From contig NC_049979.1 of NCBI RefSeq assembly GCF_000003815.2, positions 10,641,381 to 10,705,380 of the forward strand: a stretch of DNA of 64,000 nt, written 5' to 3'. This DNA comes from Branchiostoma floridae (Eukaryota; Chordata; Leptocardii; Amphioxiformes; Branchiostomatidae). A model generated the notes under the pieces. It was given only the letters and a program-made list of their open reading frames with translations, was not told the origin of the DNA and did not search any database. A program made the position numbers and the translations under genes. Of the stretch, positions 45,780 to 58,904 are shown one piece after another; position 1 is the first letter of the stretch, and each line of letters starts with the position of its first letter.

Positions 45780-48127
45780 ATGAAGACTCTCCTACTTTTC
45801 TCCGCTGTCTGCGTAGCTGTCGCCTACAGCCAAGTGATGGAGCCCTGCTGCAAGTAGTAGTTTGGTTACATCCACAGGTGTTAAGGTCCTCCAACCTTTT
45901 TTTACGTTAAGTGCTAAAGCGCTTCAGGGAAGAACATTTTCCAGAAATTTTCAACTTTTTCAGAAGTGCGTCAATCATTGCAAAGCATTTTCAGTAACAT
46001 AAGCTGGGTGTCATTGATGTTAACACGTGATGTTTTACCGTGCACAGCGCCACCATCGCTCTGGGAAGCCAGGATCTCCAGGGTGAGTTACCTGCTACAT
46101 GAACAAACTTCGTCGTTACAATAAACTCCAACTGCTCCAATGTATCGGCGGTTGATCTAGACAGTTAGGTAGTAGAGGGTAAATGATTTGTTAGATTGAA
46201 AACGTCGTCGCAAACTTTTGTTCTCAATACAGCCTGCTTCGTTCGTTATATTTACTATAAGAAACGCATCACTCGGAAATTTTATTGCCCCAAACTCGTG
46301 ACTCCTACTGCTTATATAAAGCCATTCAAACCCGTCGACCTTTGATACACCAGGAGGCTCATGCATGCTGTATAGAATGCTCTAAGTTAGAAAGTTTCTG
46401 TTTTCTGAAACCTGATTGTTATATATGTCACAGTAGAGATTGGAATCCAAGAGAACTCTGAATTCAACAATGGTTTTATCTTTTGTTTCTGACACTTACA
46501 TGTTAAGGATATGCTGTATGCTACCCACTAGTGTAGAACAGTACATTAGTCTTGGGCTAACTTTGAAGTGTCAGATCTTATATAACAAAGGCTTCAGCAT
46601 TTTCATGTAATAACAATCTCTCCTAAAAAGATTCCAGATTGTACTGGATTCCAATCTATACTGATCTCGCTGATACAATGTCTAAGATACTTTTTTATTC
46701 AATTCCAGTCTGAATGTTGTCCGGTACAAACGTCCATAGCACAGACGGGGTATAGTCAAGGAGAAGTCAAGGGGCTATTTGACCCTTTTTTAGTTCATCG
46801 ATTCAAATTGTATAACGGTAATTATTTACTACTAATTTCTAACATGTCAACCTACGTTGCCTGATAGGTTGACCCAGAAAAGCGCTTCTCCGAGCGTGCA
46901 AGAATTTCTTATGATGCCACCAACAGGCGCATCCGCATCATCGAGGAAGTAAACATCCTTGTAGCGAGAGAGTACTATGATGTGCTGTTCATCCACAACA
47001 CCGAGCCCGTGAGTATACCATCTCACTTTGAACTCAGAAAAATCAGTTCAAGAAAGTCGACCCTGCCATTCTTGGTGTGAAAACCTATTCCTGGTCATCC
47101 TTACACCAATATCTTTTCACAGGGAACTGAATACCGCCTCAACCTGAAAACGAAGGAGTGCCAGAAGAGGGATATCGTTGATGCCTGGCGTCCCTTCCAA
47201 GTCCCTCCAAACTCCACCTTCCTGGGTGAGAGCTACATCGGGACCGGCTCGATTCAAGGCGCAGGCGTCCAGACGCAACTTTGGGAAAATGTTTTTGAGA
47301 ACGAAGGTTAGATTGTCCCAGCACGTTTCTGTTGTCTCAATGGTTTTTTTTTTCCATCTCTTGTCAATATGGTGTAGTGATGCAAATACAGACCTTGGCA
47401 TGAGGTGAATGCTTGTCAAGGAGACCAGCTTCTGTATTTATAATTCAATAACCTGAATTTTTCTTTCTGTTCAACATTCAGACAAGTATTTCGGTGTCTA
47501 CACCGCTGTGGGCTGCATTCCAATCCAAGAGGAATTCTACAGCAGGCGCACTGGCCTTGTCACTACCACGTAAGTAGAGCGCACACATGTACTTATATAT
47601 ATATATATGTATATATAGGACTATATAGTCTATACTGTAAGAAGGTGTCAAATGAAAAGTAATACCTGGGCTACGATGGATCTTTATTAGACTCCATGTA
47701 TTGCTGGATAAATACTAGTAGACCGTGATTGGCCGGAAGAATTATCTGTCCACAGGGTTACAAGTTGCAAGCACATCTGACCTGCCAAGTGCTTCAAATG
47801 GTAAACGACGAAAATGTAATGTTTGGAAAAAAAAGACAGAAAAGGGGGTCTTTTTGATACTTGGTTGTTTACATCAGAGTAAATGCGTCGGTTAGTTGTC
47901 GCCAACTTTATTGTTACATAACACAAAAACGACGGACAGTGGTACAGTAACACAATAAAATGTAATAGCATTTACTGTTCTGGCTACTACGAGGAATCCA
48001 GTCATCGATTCCACGTTATGATTATGTAAGTGATAAAACATTGTTGTTGTTTTCCCCCAGATTCTTTGACGTGACAGGCGGCATCTCCGACCCTAATGTC
48101 TTCATCCCACCGAGGGAGTGCATGTAG
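45780..48127 (+). CDS. EPDR1: Ependymin-related secreted protein, EPDR-C (6 exons, GC-AG intron 1)
   Basis: Exons: 45780-45849, 46048-46082, 46868-47008, 47123-47306, 47482-47569, 48061-48127, giving 194 residues. Signal peptide MKTLLLFSAVCVAVAYS, then the usual cysteines and blocks (ISYDATNRR, NLKTKEC, YIGTG, GCIPIQEEFY, GISDPNVFIPP). The sequon NST is kept, but NRT is changed to RRT. Intron 1 begins GCAAGT rather than GTAAGT; without splicing the frame stops two codons later. Also unusual are V for I at the start of exon 3 and GSIQGAGVQTQ in place of GAVPGAGVLTE. AATAAA is at 48408-48413. Confidence 0.92.
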
Positions 48128-48965
48128 TCTCTGTCGGTGTTATCTACGCAGATACCATTTGAAGATTTGCAATGAAAGCTTTCTTAAGAAAGTGGCCCGA
48201 CAGGGCGTTCTGCAATTTTGTTTCCTTCCTTGAACATCCAAGTGAAGTAATTTTATTTATGGTGTCGTTTTTTCTATAAACGTCTATTCTGACTCCATTT
48301 AACGCATATTCTGTATGATTGGTCTTTCTCTCGTCACAATGATGACACATGTTGGTATAATATCATGTACTGCTGCACAATCATCTTTGTCTCGGAAATG
48401 ATTGCGAAATAAAGGTCTTATGACACGACGCTTCTATGGTGTGAAATTTTAAAGTGTTGTCCCTACATGTGCATACACTGTACAATATGATTTAGGTCTC
48501 TCTCAGCAAATGTTAGACGTTCTCTGATTCCAGAAGTCAACCCTGTATCCCTGTGATGATAAATATAGAGTCAAATGGGTGGCCAGTGACTAGAGAATCC
48601 GCTGAACCATGCCGTATATAGCGCAAGAACATCTAGATTTCAAAGTTTATGAACGAACTTCATCATAACGACATGTCCCAATTGCAGGTCGTCCAACCGT
48701 ACGACATTCCCCTGACACGTGAATACACACATATAGCCATACCGATGCATTGGCCTAGATATGAATACACGATATGGGTGTTATCAAATGGAGATAATCA
48801 CTCTTGCTATTGGCTGCTTCTCCTGACAACACAAACATCACAGGTTGACCACCAGAGACGGGCGTACAGCGTCCAGGTCAACCTTTGCACAGCCCTCGTG
48901 ACCTCTTCATTGTAGACTGAGCTCCCACCTAGATACACCCACTGACCTCTACAGGAGCTCGCATC
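48128..48965. other. Intergenic region between EPDR-C and EPDR-D
   Basis: Besides the EPDR-C 3' end and the EPDR-D promoter nothing is recognisable. An ATTGG motif lies near 48810. Confidence 0.6.
48876..48890 (+). promoter_or_regulatory. Conserved EPDR promoter block, EPDR-D copy
   Basis: GGTCAACCTTTGCAC, identical to the EPDR-C block, lies 75 bp before the start codon. Neighbouring text ('gtcc' before, 'agccct' after) is also shared with EPDR-C. Confidence 0.5.
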
Positions 48966-51268
48966 ATGAAGACTCTCCTACTTTTCTCCGCTGTCTGTGT
49001 AGCTGTGTCCTACAGCCAAGTGCTCCAGCCATGTTGTAAGTCTTTGGTTATAGTTTTTGGTTAAATGCTTGTTAAAGTACATACATGTATCTGTCTCTTA
49101 ATTATAAATCTTAGTCACAGGCGAAGATAAAGGATGCTACCTGAAACGTCTTAACGTTTCGTCATGTAAATCTATCCAGTTGCTTGAGTAACTTTGTTAC
49201 TTTGGGTATCATATTACCTGGGTGTATAGCCTTCATCGACGCATGTTGTAAGTCGTTCAATACCTTCTTATACTTCCAGGTGTTACGGTAGTCAATTGCA
49301 TGTACATGACGCGCTCTTGATAGAGGTTCTAAAAAGAATGTTTTCGCGATACTTTCAGAAATGCTTCAATCATTTCAAGGCACGGTATATAACAATTGAG
49401 TGTTATCAACTCAACACGTGATGTTTTACCTTACACAGCGCCACCATCGCTCTGGGAAGCCAGAGTCTCCAGGGTGAGTCGCCTGTTATATGGACATTCT
49501 TTATCTATGGTACCAGGTAACACGGGGCTCTAATCTGAAAGTAAAACATCACCTTTAGGATAAATATTTCCACTCCAAGATATCAATGGCTGATTTAGAT
49601 AATAAGGGTGGCTCAATTGCATCCTCACTATTCTTACACATGTATACATTTTTACTAGATAGCTTTGAAGAACGCTTGCAACTAGAATGTCCAAAAGATA
49701 AATGTAACAGGTTGTTCACTGTGATATAACAAGCTGCTGCCGCGCAGTGTGCTGGCAGAACGGGTGTGTTTCGGGCAATAATGGCAGAGATCAAGTGACC
49801 TTATTGATTAGAAGTGTCGTCGAAAGTACTAAGTGTCGTACTGAGTGTTTTGTCCTTCATGTTAGCTATCAAAATGCAGCAATATCAGTTTTATGGCTCC
49901 AAAGAACCCGTGACTACCGCTGCTTATGTAAAGCTATTAAAAACTTCGACCTTTGGCGCGTGGCAAACAAAGCCCATGCGTGTTAAACAAATATTGTAGT
50001 CTGTTTGTTAAGACCTGATTGTTATATATAATGCCTTGGATGGTGTCTTCGATTCTAGTCCAGCTGCTGAACGACACAAATGTCTACAACAATAAAGAGA
50101 CCGATTTTGAATTTCACAATGTGTCCAAAATGAGGCGAAAGGTTCGACTTCTACTGTTTGATCTTTTATCAACTTCAATGATTTATTTAGATTGTATATT
50201 GTTAACTATTAATTTCTAAGAGAAGTAATTGTGCTTTACCTGATAGATTGACCCAGAAAAGCGCTTCGCCGAGCGTGCGAGGATTTCCTACGATGCCACC
50301 AATAGGCGCATCCGCCTCATCGAGGAAGTCTTGATTCGTGACGACAAAGACTACTTTGATGTGCTGTTCATCCACAACACCGAGCCCGTGAGTATAGCAA
50401 CTACAGCAATTTTGATTTCAACTAAACTGAAAAACGTAGTAAAATTGATAATGTCATCCTAGTTGAAAAAAAAAAACTGGCGCATTTAGCCATTCATCAA
50501 TATCTTCTAATAGGGTACGGAATACCGCTTCAACCTGAAGACCAAGGAGTGCCAGAAGAGGGAGATCGCTGATGCCTGGCGTCCCTTCCAAGTCCCCCCA
50601 AACTCCACCTTCCTGGGTGAGGGCTACATCGGAACCGGCGCTGTACCAGGGGCAGGCGTGCTGACGCAACTCTGGTCAAATACGTTTGAGAACGAAGGTT
50701 AGATTTTGTCAATGCGTTTCTACCTTCTCACTGTTGCCTGTTATTTTTCATCTCCAATCAATGGTATCTTACCATGCAAAGCAAGGACCTTGAGATAAAT
50801 CATTGGCTTAAAGACAAGCTTGCCTGTATACAACCTGACCATTACTGTTGTCAACATGCAGACAAGTACTTCGGTGTCTACACGGCGGAGGGCTGCATTC
50901 CTATCCAAGAGGAATTCTACAGCAGGCGCACTGGCCTTGTCTCTTCTACGTAAGTAGAGCACACTGGTACTTATGCGAGGATACAAATGGAAAGTGATTT
51001 TTGGTTTATATATTGATTTACCATGTAACTGTAATGAACGCCGGAACTTCAGTCGAATACTTTCGCAAAAATAAATGAATTTACGATGCATCGTTGAAAA
51101 TTAACGATGGACATAGTTCCAGATAATTAACGGAGCAATAAAGTTCTGACTTTAACGTTATGAGCATGTAAGTAATAAAGTACTGTTATTATTCATTCCA
51201 GCTTCTTTGATGTGACAGCCGGTATCTCGGATCCTAATGTCTTCATCCCACCGAGGGAGTGCGAGTAA
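48966..51268 (+). CDS. EPDR1: Ependymin-related secreted protein, EPDR-D (6 exons)
   Basis: Exons: 48966-49035, 49439-49473, 50247-50387, 50514-50697, 50862-50949, 51202-51268, giving 194 residues. It is closest to EPDR-C: both have PPSLWEAR, ISYDATNRRIR, FENEG and SRRTG, lacking the second sequon. Its chain ends RECE as in EPDR-A's ACE, where most others end RECM. YIGTG is preceded by GEG instead of GES. A candidate ATTAAA signal is at 51627-51632. All introns are GT-AG. Confidence 0.94.
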
Positions 51269-52288
51269 CCCGCAATGCCGGTAGTTACATGTATTACGGC
51301 GAGAAGATCCTTATTAGAGTGGTGATAGATTGAAGAAAGAACCCACAACACAGCAAGTCTCTCATTGTACTTAATTTGCGAGATCTATATTATGACGATG
51401 TTTGTTTATTTTTAATGTCAGTTTGTCTTGTAAGCGTCAATACTTATTTCAGTTAACACACACAGTTTACAAAAACACACTATTGGTCCTTCCTTGTCAT
51501 GTGTGCACGATGGCAACATGTTGTCAAGCACACGGTTGGTAGTCACCTTTGGTTTAGTACAACCACAATATCGTATGAGACACCTCGTTCCTCCCCTACA
51601 TTGTAAGGAAACGATCGTGAACGTGGATTAAAACTTTCTATCTACTCATGTTGAAGTGTCATCACTCCCCCTACCTGTATTCCAAGGTATTACATGAGGA
51701 GTCACTCGACCCTGTTGGGTCTCGAGTCAATCAAATCAATTTATTAATAGCATGAAGTACAATACAGTAAAGTTCAAGGGGTTGAACTCTCTCATGGTTA
51801 GCTGAAGGAGCTAGAAGTACCCATTCTGTCACTACTTTACGCCCCGTTTTCACTAGACGGCGAGAGACCACAGTGCGACCAAACTTGGATTTTCGAGACC
51901 CATGATTTTATCATTGGGATGTGATGCACGATGTAGAGTATGATATAAAAGACATCGAAACACATAAAACCGTATAAAGATATTTTTGTGTAGTAATTCG
52001 TTGAGCGATCAAAAATGTTTGTTCGTTCATCGGTCGCGCAGCAATCGCAGTCTCTAGTGGCAAGGGGTTGTTATGGATCGCAAATCAGTTCTCCAATGCA
52101 TCGTCGGGCTTGCAGGAATTAGAATGATGGGCGTTCCCGGCTTTTGGTTCTGCAATTGGCTACATCTCACGGCAACGCAAACACCGCACATTGGTTATCC
52201 GAGACACAGGGTCCAAGGTCTACCTTTGTGCAATCCTCGTGACTGCCTCATTCCCGACCTGACCTCACGTCCAGTCAGACCAAGCACC
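51269..52288. other. Intergenic region between EPDR-D and EPDR-E
   Basis: It holds the EPDR-D 3' end, a stretch at 51700-51920 that reads like a dispersed repeat fragment, and the EPDR-E promoter (GGTCTACCTTTGTGC at 52217-52231, two changes from the other blocks). No coding exon is supported. Confidence 0.55.
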
Positions 52289-55069
52289 ATGAAGACTCTC
52301 CTACTTTTCTCCGCCGTCTGCCTGGCTGTAGCGCACAGCCAAATCCTGGAGCCATGCTGTAAGTAGGACACTTAGTTTGCACTGAGTCGTACAGTGAAAA
52401 GTTTTAAGAATTTAGCTTGGTGTTTGTCATAGAGGTGCATAGGGGTTAGCGGGTACCAATGTCGTTATCTTTTTTGCTTACTCATGGTAACGATACGATA
52501 AGCATTTACAGGTACCGTTAGACGGTTATTTTTGTGGATTTGTCAGAATTGCGCCTATCATTATATTGTTACAGATTTGGTGTGGACGAATTTCCGTAAC
52601 ACACAATGTTTTACCATGCACAGCGCCACCGCCACTATGGGAGGCCAGGGTGTCCAGGGTGAGTCAGCTATTTCAGAGATACCATTTATCTACCAGCTGT
52701 TAACACGTGGCTCTATTTCTATACATATTCCATTGTCTCAAAGTATCAAAGGTTGCTTTAGAGTTAGACAATAATTGGCTAAAAATTGATGAATCAACAG
52801 CAGAGGTATAGCGAAAGGGTTCGACCGAGTATCTTCCATGCGATTTAATAGATTCCGGAAAATGTTACATGATAATATTCTAGATGCAGTCTGGTATTTT
52901 TGTTATTGGTACTGAACATTGTTGGTGCAACAGTCTTTATATGGCTACTAGAGCCCGTGGCCATTGATACAATGGTACCATTTATTAAAGTAATCGACCT
53001 TCGGCACGGACGACAAACAAAGCTGTTCTGCTCTGTCACAAAGCCAGGGGGCGAGGCCCATGCAGCACAAACGCTTAGCCGCCCATAAATACTGTTTTCA
53101 CAAGACTAACAACACAAGACTGAATAATACTCGTTTTTTCACTACCTTCATTTTGAATAAGATAATCGTCGTTGTTAACGACCAATGACATCAAAGACAC
53201 AAAAACTTTAATGTCAGCGAGGTATTCTTGGATAAGTAAAAGTGTTGACCATGGCAATATAACGTTAGAGAAAATGTAAAAATCAAGGTGTTTGAGAGAG
53301 ATTTTCATTTAACTAACGTTAACACTCTGGATTTAGAAAAATCACAAAACAAGATATGCTTTGTAATTTTGAAAGATACACATTTCCTACACGAAGATTA
53401 CACTGAAAGACAGAATGCATGTACAGAGAAAATATATCCTTTACAAATCGACGTAAACTATTCCGTAGATTGACCCAACGAAGCGCTTCTCCGAGCGAGC
53501 GAAGCTGTCCTATGACGGCGCCAACCGCCGTGTCCGCAGGATCGAGGAAGTCAACCTCCTTGAGGACAAGGAGTTCTTTGATGTGCTGTACCTCCACAAC
53601 ACCGAGCCTGTGAGTATTAACGTTAAAATAAAACGAAGATTCTAAAGAAATGGGGATGAAATCGTTGTTTCTGGTCACACAAGTTAGATACTTTAGGTAG
53701 GATATATTCTCAAATCCCCATCCCATGTCAGCAAAACTGTGGCACAAAATCATAGCTAGTATACGTAAGGTACATTTTAGCGGAAGGACTAATAGACCTA
53801 ATAGCGTTCACATTCCAATGATGATGGTTATCAGACGTTCACATTTCTTCGTCTTGGTTCTCCCGTCGTCAATACGGATGAGCGTCTCTTCTTTCACGCT
53901 CTTTCAAATGTGTGTAAAGTCCAGGTGTTGAGAATCTACTTAATCTTTCCATCATCAGGGCACCGAGTACCGCCTTAACTTGAAGTCCAAGGAGTGTGAG
54001 AAGAGGGAGCTTTCCGAACCCTGGCGTCCCTTCGAAGTCCCGTCCAACTCCACCTACCTGGGCGAGAGTTACATCGGAACCGGCGCGGTACCAGGGGCAG
54101 GCGTGCTGACGGAGCTTTGGGAACGTACATTTGAGACCGGAGGTTAGAGTTTATGAACGCACTTCTACAAATATGTCTATCTCCTATCAATTATGTTATC
54201 ATGCAAAACAAGGTCTAGGGAATACGATGAAAAACAAAAATGAGGAGTGTGCAAATTACACCATACCTAATCTGACATGTTCGCTGTTTCCGCAATCTAG
54301 ACAAGTACTTCGGCGTCTACACTGTGGAGGGCTGCATTCCTATCCAAGAGGAATTCTACAGCAACCGCACTGGCCTTGTCTCTACATTGTAAGTAGTGAA
54401 CATTTCGAAGGAAATGGACCATAATCTAAGCTAAAATGAGCACATATTGCAAATAGAGATCTTTATCTGCACTACATAGTCTGCATTAGATTACCGTGTT
54501 ACTGTATTGGGAGCAGTTTCTTCTCTTAGTTAGCTGCAGTGTGCGTAAGTGAGGAGATGAGATCCCCATTGTTCTAGGGGTTGTTTATATATTAAGAAAG
54601 AATGGGAAATTTTGGTGTATAACCTTTCAGTCTACTACACAGAGCCTCGTCCGCGGCCTACACAACATATTTCGGGGAGACTCTGCTAGACCGGGTTGGG
54701 GTTTCTACTTCCGTGGGCGTCACCTATAGCCAACTGTCAGACAATCTGAGAAGCGGCTCTACCTAAAGAAAACATTGAGGAAATTCTCTGGCTGAAACCT
54801 GATTAGTGGCCACGCCCAAAAAATAGAAACCTCAGCCCGGTTTACAAGAGCCTTCCATGGTATATTGTAAAGGCCGCGTGCGAGGCTCTTGATAGGAGAA
54901 CGAATACACCACTCTCTGGAAAAAGAAATGCTTAATGTTGAGTATAAATATATACCATCAAATGCGATGCGATTGCTAAAATGATCACATGGCTTTTTCC
55001 AGCTTCTTTGACGTGACAGGTGGCATCTCCGACCCTAACATCTTCATCCCACCGAGGGAGTGCATGTAA
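52289..55069 (+). CDS. EPDR1: Ependymin-related secreted protein, EPDR-E (6 exons)
   Basis: Exons: 52289-52358, 52624-52658, 53469-53609, 53959-54142, 54301-54388, 55003-55069, giving 194 residues. Signal peptide MKTLLLFSAVCLAVAHS. It has both sequons (NST and NRT) and the family blocks, with LSYDGANRRVRRIEEV in exon 3 and a PWRPFEVPSNSTYLG block nearer to the vertebrate pattern than the other copies. Its last block is GISDPNIFIPPREC. Intron 5 (54389-55002) contains a 249-bp inverted-repeat element. ATTAAA is at 55369-55374. Confidence 0.94.
54641..54889. mobile_element. Foldback-type element in EPDR-E intron 5
   Basis: The left end AGAGCCTCGTCCGCGGCCT (54641-54659) and the reverse complement of the right end (54871-54889) match at 17 of 19 bases. 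Inner parts also pair ('tagaccgggttggggtttct' against 'agaaacctcagcccggttta'), so most of the element can fold back. No open frame and no clear target duplication were found. Confidence 0.65.
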
Positions 55070-56658
55070 CTGCAGGCAGCCCTGCTCAAATGTAGTTACT
55101 GCACAAACATCACTAGAGGATAGATGAGACCTGCATGTTTATTGAGCGTGTTTATTCATTCGGCGTCATGTTATCTTGTTTACGTTTTATATTGCATTTA
55201 AGTTACATATTTCTGAGCCTAATAAGTCTTTATCCTGTCACCAGGATAACACGTAGGAAACTACTTTATGCGACATATGGTATACACGTTTGTTTTGCAA
55301 CATCGTCTTTGTCATTGTCTACTTTATTGCTTGTCTCTCTGACCTTGTATGGAAATGGTTGTCAATGAATTAAAACTTTTTTTATGACATAACGACATTA
55401 TGATATTGTTTTCACTGGTAGTTTAGAAACAGATTTGATAATGCCGTGCTGTCTTTTATCACACATGATTTTTAAAAATATGTATGTTCCTCTTATGTAT
55501 TAATTATTTCAGAGGCATCTCATGATAGTCAGCATGGTGACCATATGTCAATCAGAGAAAAGCATCGTCCGGCAACACAAAAGCACAATGACCCGACTAG
55601 GATGTCCCTTTATTTTGATGGCCATCCCTGTAAAGTATATCTACATCGATAATCGTTAAGTAAATAAAGTCCAAGTGGACAAACAGACCCTCGGTTGACC
55701 ACTACTCCCAGTTCAATCACGGCGAATAGACATTGTCTATGATGGTATTCATATTCATTTATTCATCTATTTATTTATGGTATTCACATACTCTTTAGAT
55801 AAGAGTCTCTAGAACAAATAAAGGTTCACATTCCTCTACATTAGGTACAAATTATGTGCCAAACACCAGGACACACGCGCCCACGTGATTGAACTGTAAA
55901 CGTGTCAGCACCAAAGGTGCATCCGCGGGCGATGTCCTTGGTGCTGAAATGGGGGTCTGTCACTGTCAGTCCGCCGTTCGGCGTGAGGCCGTCTCGAGGA
56001 GTGTGTCCGCTGGGGCGCGCGAACTCAAGGAGGAGAGTGGGATGTGTCTTGGGGTGGTTTAGCAGCCTGGGCTTGCTCCGATGTAAGGGTGAAGATTGTA
56101 AACGGCCGATAAATGTGCCGAGGAGGCCGGGTCCAAAGAAACGCCCCCAGTAGTACTAACCCACTGCGAAGTGCGGTCAAAGTTGGGAGGCCGCTACGGT
56201 AACAGGTTTACATGAGGTGAACCACCATTGCCCTCATTTGGAGTTAAAGAAACCAACACAAATATTAAGAAGACAAGGGGTGATCCTGTGCGCTTGACTG
56301 AAAAAGGCGAGAAGTGCCGAGGACGCATGTCACTACCAACCGGTTACGCTTCGCCTCATTCAAACGGACGCTTGACGTTTACCTTATTGTTTGCGTATCG
56401 GGTGTTTACCTGATTTTGATTGACGGTGATTTAAATAAACGCGCATGGACGTCGCCCTTAACCTGCCATACACCTCGGCATCCAGCATGGCGTGATTGAA
56501 CAATATTTGTCTCACAGTCTTGGTAGTCCCAAGTACCCAAGTACAAAGTTCGGACCCCTCGTGACTTGTCCTCTGACTTGAGCGAGTGTGCGCACGGTAC
56601 CGCCCACTAGTCTCTCCTGAGCCTCTGTTCGACTAGACGTGTAAAATCGAGCTCTGAA
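55070..56658. other. Intergenic region between EPDR-E and EPDR-F
   Basis: From about 55550 it is the left part of the duplicated EPDR-F unit. It includes a conserved antisense open frame (55899-56105) and the EPDR-F promoter. A simple-repeat patch of TTTAT/TTCAT lies near 55755-55790. Confidence 0.6.
55899..56105 (-). pseudogene. Conserved antisense open frame upstream of EPDR-F, copy 1 (candidate exon, unknown)
   Basis: On the minus strand this reads without a stop for about 65 residues, including NHPKT, ARPSGH, DGLTPNGGLT and TDPHFSTKDIARGC. The frame is shared with 60069-60285, and the two gaps between copies inside it are six and three bases, with synonymous changes such as CGC/CGT. That is how coding sequence behaves. 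I recognise no family, no start and no splice partners, so it may be a relic exon carried along by the EPDR duplication. Type is uncertain. Confidence 0.35.
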
Positions 56659-58846
56659 ATGAAGGCCTTGCTTCTACTTCTCCTGGCCGCAGCTGCCTAT
56701 GGGCAGGTACCGGAACCATGCAGTAAGTCCGTACATGCTTTCTACAGCAGATATCTATCTTATTTGTTGTCCGGTTTTGAGATGTAAATTTTCATATGGT
56801 GTAAACTCGATGTTCATGGGCTCATGGGTACCCCTTAAATGAGTGTCGCAGACGGAAACGTGCTACAAAGCCTCATCCATATTGGACTTCATATGCTGTT
56901 GTCCCTTTTCAAACCTCAGGGACGCCGAGTGTCTTTGAGTCGAACATTGGAGTGGTAAGTGAAATCGAATTTACAACGTAAAAGTAGGATTTCAAACATG
57001 TTAACTCAAGAGTATCGCATAACGATCAGATCGCATGCACCAGAGCTCGCCTCTTGCCTTGTACAAGTCAGCTGACTATAGGTCATCGGGTCACTGAAAG
57101 TTCAACAACAAATTCCATAACGATTGAAGAGAAATAGGGTTTATTTAAGATCATATCATATTCTTTCATAGCGAAATTTATTTGCCATAGAGCAAATCAT
57201 TCCTTAGGCACTACCTGTTTGTGTTATTTGACGACCTCAAATAAGACAATAGTTTTTTTTTATACTGCAACGTTGCGTTTACTTAAAGTGCTTATTGTCT
57301 TTATCGCACAATCTACTTGCTTTCCACACGTCTCCTTTTATAGCAAGACAGCAGCAGGGGGTTCTATGTGCGCGCCAAGCTGTCATACGACCGCTACAAC
57401 ATGCGCATCCGCAGGATCGAGGAGGTCGACGAGAGCCGGACAGGGAAGGAATTCTTTGACGTGTTGTACCTGCACAACACCGTGCCGGTGAGTGCCCGTT
57501 AAATCACTTTGGATTTTATGAACTCAAGATAGTGTTGAAGATGAGTATTATTTTCTAATGACCGGCCTATGGACAGACGAAGTTAATGAATAAGATCACT
57601 TCTAAACCAAGTACACCCGGTGCCAAAGACAAGCACAGACAAAATCTATTCATGTTATGCCCTGATATAATGTATATTTGTTACGTAACTTAGACGTATA
57701 CATTTGTAGCGCCTCACAAAGAAAGAGAATACATTCACGGAAAGAAAGGTATAAACATACATCATGTCAAAATCGCCTTTCTGTCCATATTCCCGTAGTC
57801 ATAGTTATTTGTTGAATAGACGTGTATTATTGTGTTGTCTGCTTTGTTATTGTCACCATACATTGCATCGTGTACAAACTTACGTTTGACGCTGTTGGTC
57901 GCTCCAGGGTAAAGAGTACCGCTTCAACCTGAGGACCAAGCAGTGCGAGACCCGGGAACTGAACTATCCCTTCCGGCCCTTGGAAGTCCCCCCGAACGCC
58001 ACACACATGGGTGACTTCACCATCGGCACCAAGGGGGCCCCGCACGAGGGGGTAGAAGTTAGCTTGTGGGGGGATCGGAACCAAGAGGAGGGTAAGAACT
58101 TACAATAGCTTTGACGTTGTTAGATGCGACAATGTGCTGTGTGGCACACTTCTGTGGCGCAACATGTGAGCCGTAAGATGGGTATTGTCGTAACTGTGCA
58201 TGCTCGAACGCTTCGGCCGGCCTGGCGTTTTAGTTTGGACCATTGTAACGTTACTTTACGGTTTGCCTTTGTACTTCCACCCTATCCGCATCTCTATGTG
58301 TTGATTTGTTATTCCCTCATTACTGATGCCACAACCCTGTGTATCTAGGTACTGAATGGGTGGGTTCGTTCACCAGCACTGGCTGTGTCCCCGTCAGCGA
58401 CATGTTCTACAGCCAGAGGACTGGCAGGGTGACGACGGAGTAAGGATTTCCCTTTGTCAATCCCAATCCATAGAAGATTCGTGAAAATAGCTCAAAACGA
58501 AATTCAGTTTCATTACAGATGGTATTCATATGTAGCAGTATGTTGTTGGGAAATTGGACTTATAACGTCACTAGAGTTCACGATTCGCCTCATGTAACGT
58601 TAGTAACATCTTCTCTAATCAATGTTCACATAAAAACTATGAATCTACATAACGTTAATTGTCGGAGATGTTAATTCCCATGACGTACATTTTAGAGACG
58701 ACTTTTACTGAGGTAATCTGATGACTGATATTTCACGATTTTTGTCTTGTAGATTCTTTGACGTCACCCTGGGGATCGCCGATGCTAACGTCTTCATCCC
58801 ACCCAGAGAATGCATGGGGCCTCCTCCTCCACTCCCTCCGCATTGA
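56659..58846 (+). CDS. EPDR1: Ependymin-related secreted protein, EPDR-F (6 exons, proline-rich tail)
   Basis: Exons: 56659-56722, 56920-56954, 57344-57487, 57908-58091, 58349-58439, 58753-58846, giving 203 residues. Signal peptide MKALLLLLLAAAAYG. Compared with EPDR-B to E, exon 2 is unlike (TPSVFESNIGV), exon 3 encodes KLSYDRYNMRIRRIEEVDES, and exon 4 encodes FTIGTKGAPHEGVEVSLWG. The C-terminal block is GIADANVFIPPREC, followed by MGPPPPLPPH, an extension the other subgroup lacks. The NAT sequon is kept; the second is lost (SQRTG). AATAAA is at 59318-59323. Subgroup with EPDR-G. Confidence 0.93.
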
Positions 58847-58904
58847 GGACAGCAAAATGCATATCTTCTGTAGAGGTGGAGCAAGAGGAATCCTCTTTCG
58901 ATTA

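Noticed and set aside
53319-53753. 144-residue minus-strand open frame
   Set aside because: It is the antisense shadow of EPDR-E exon 3.
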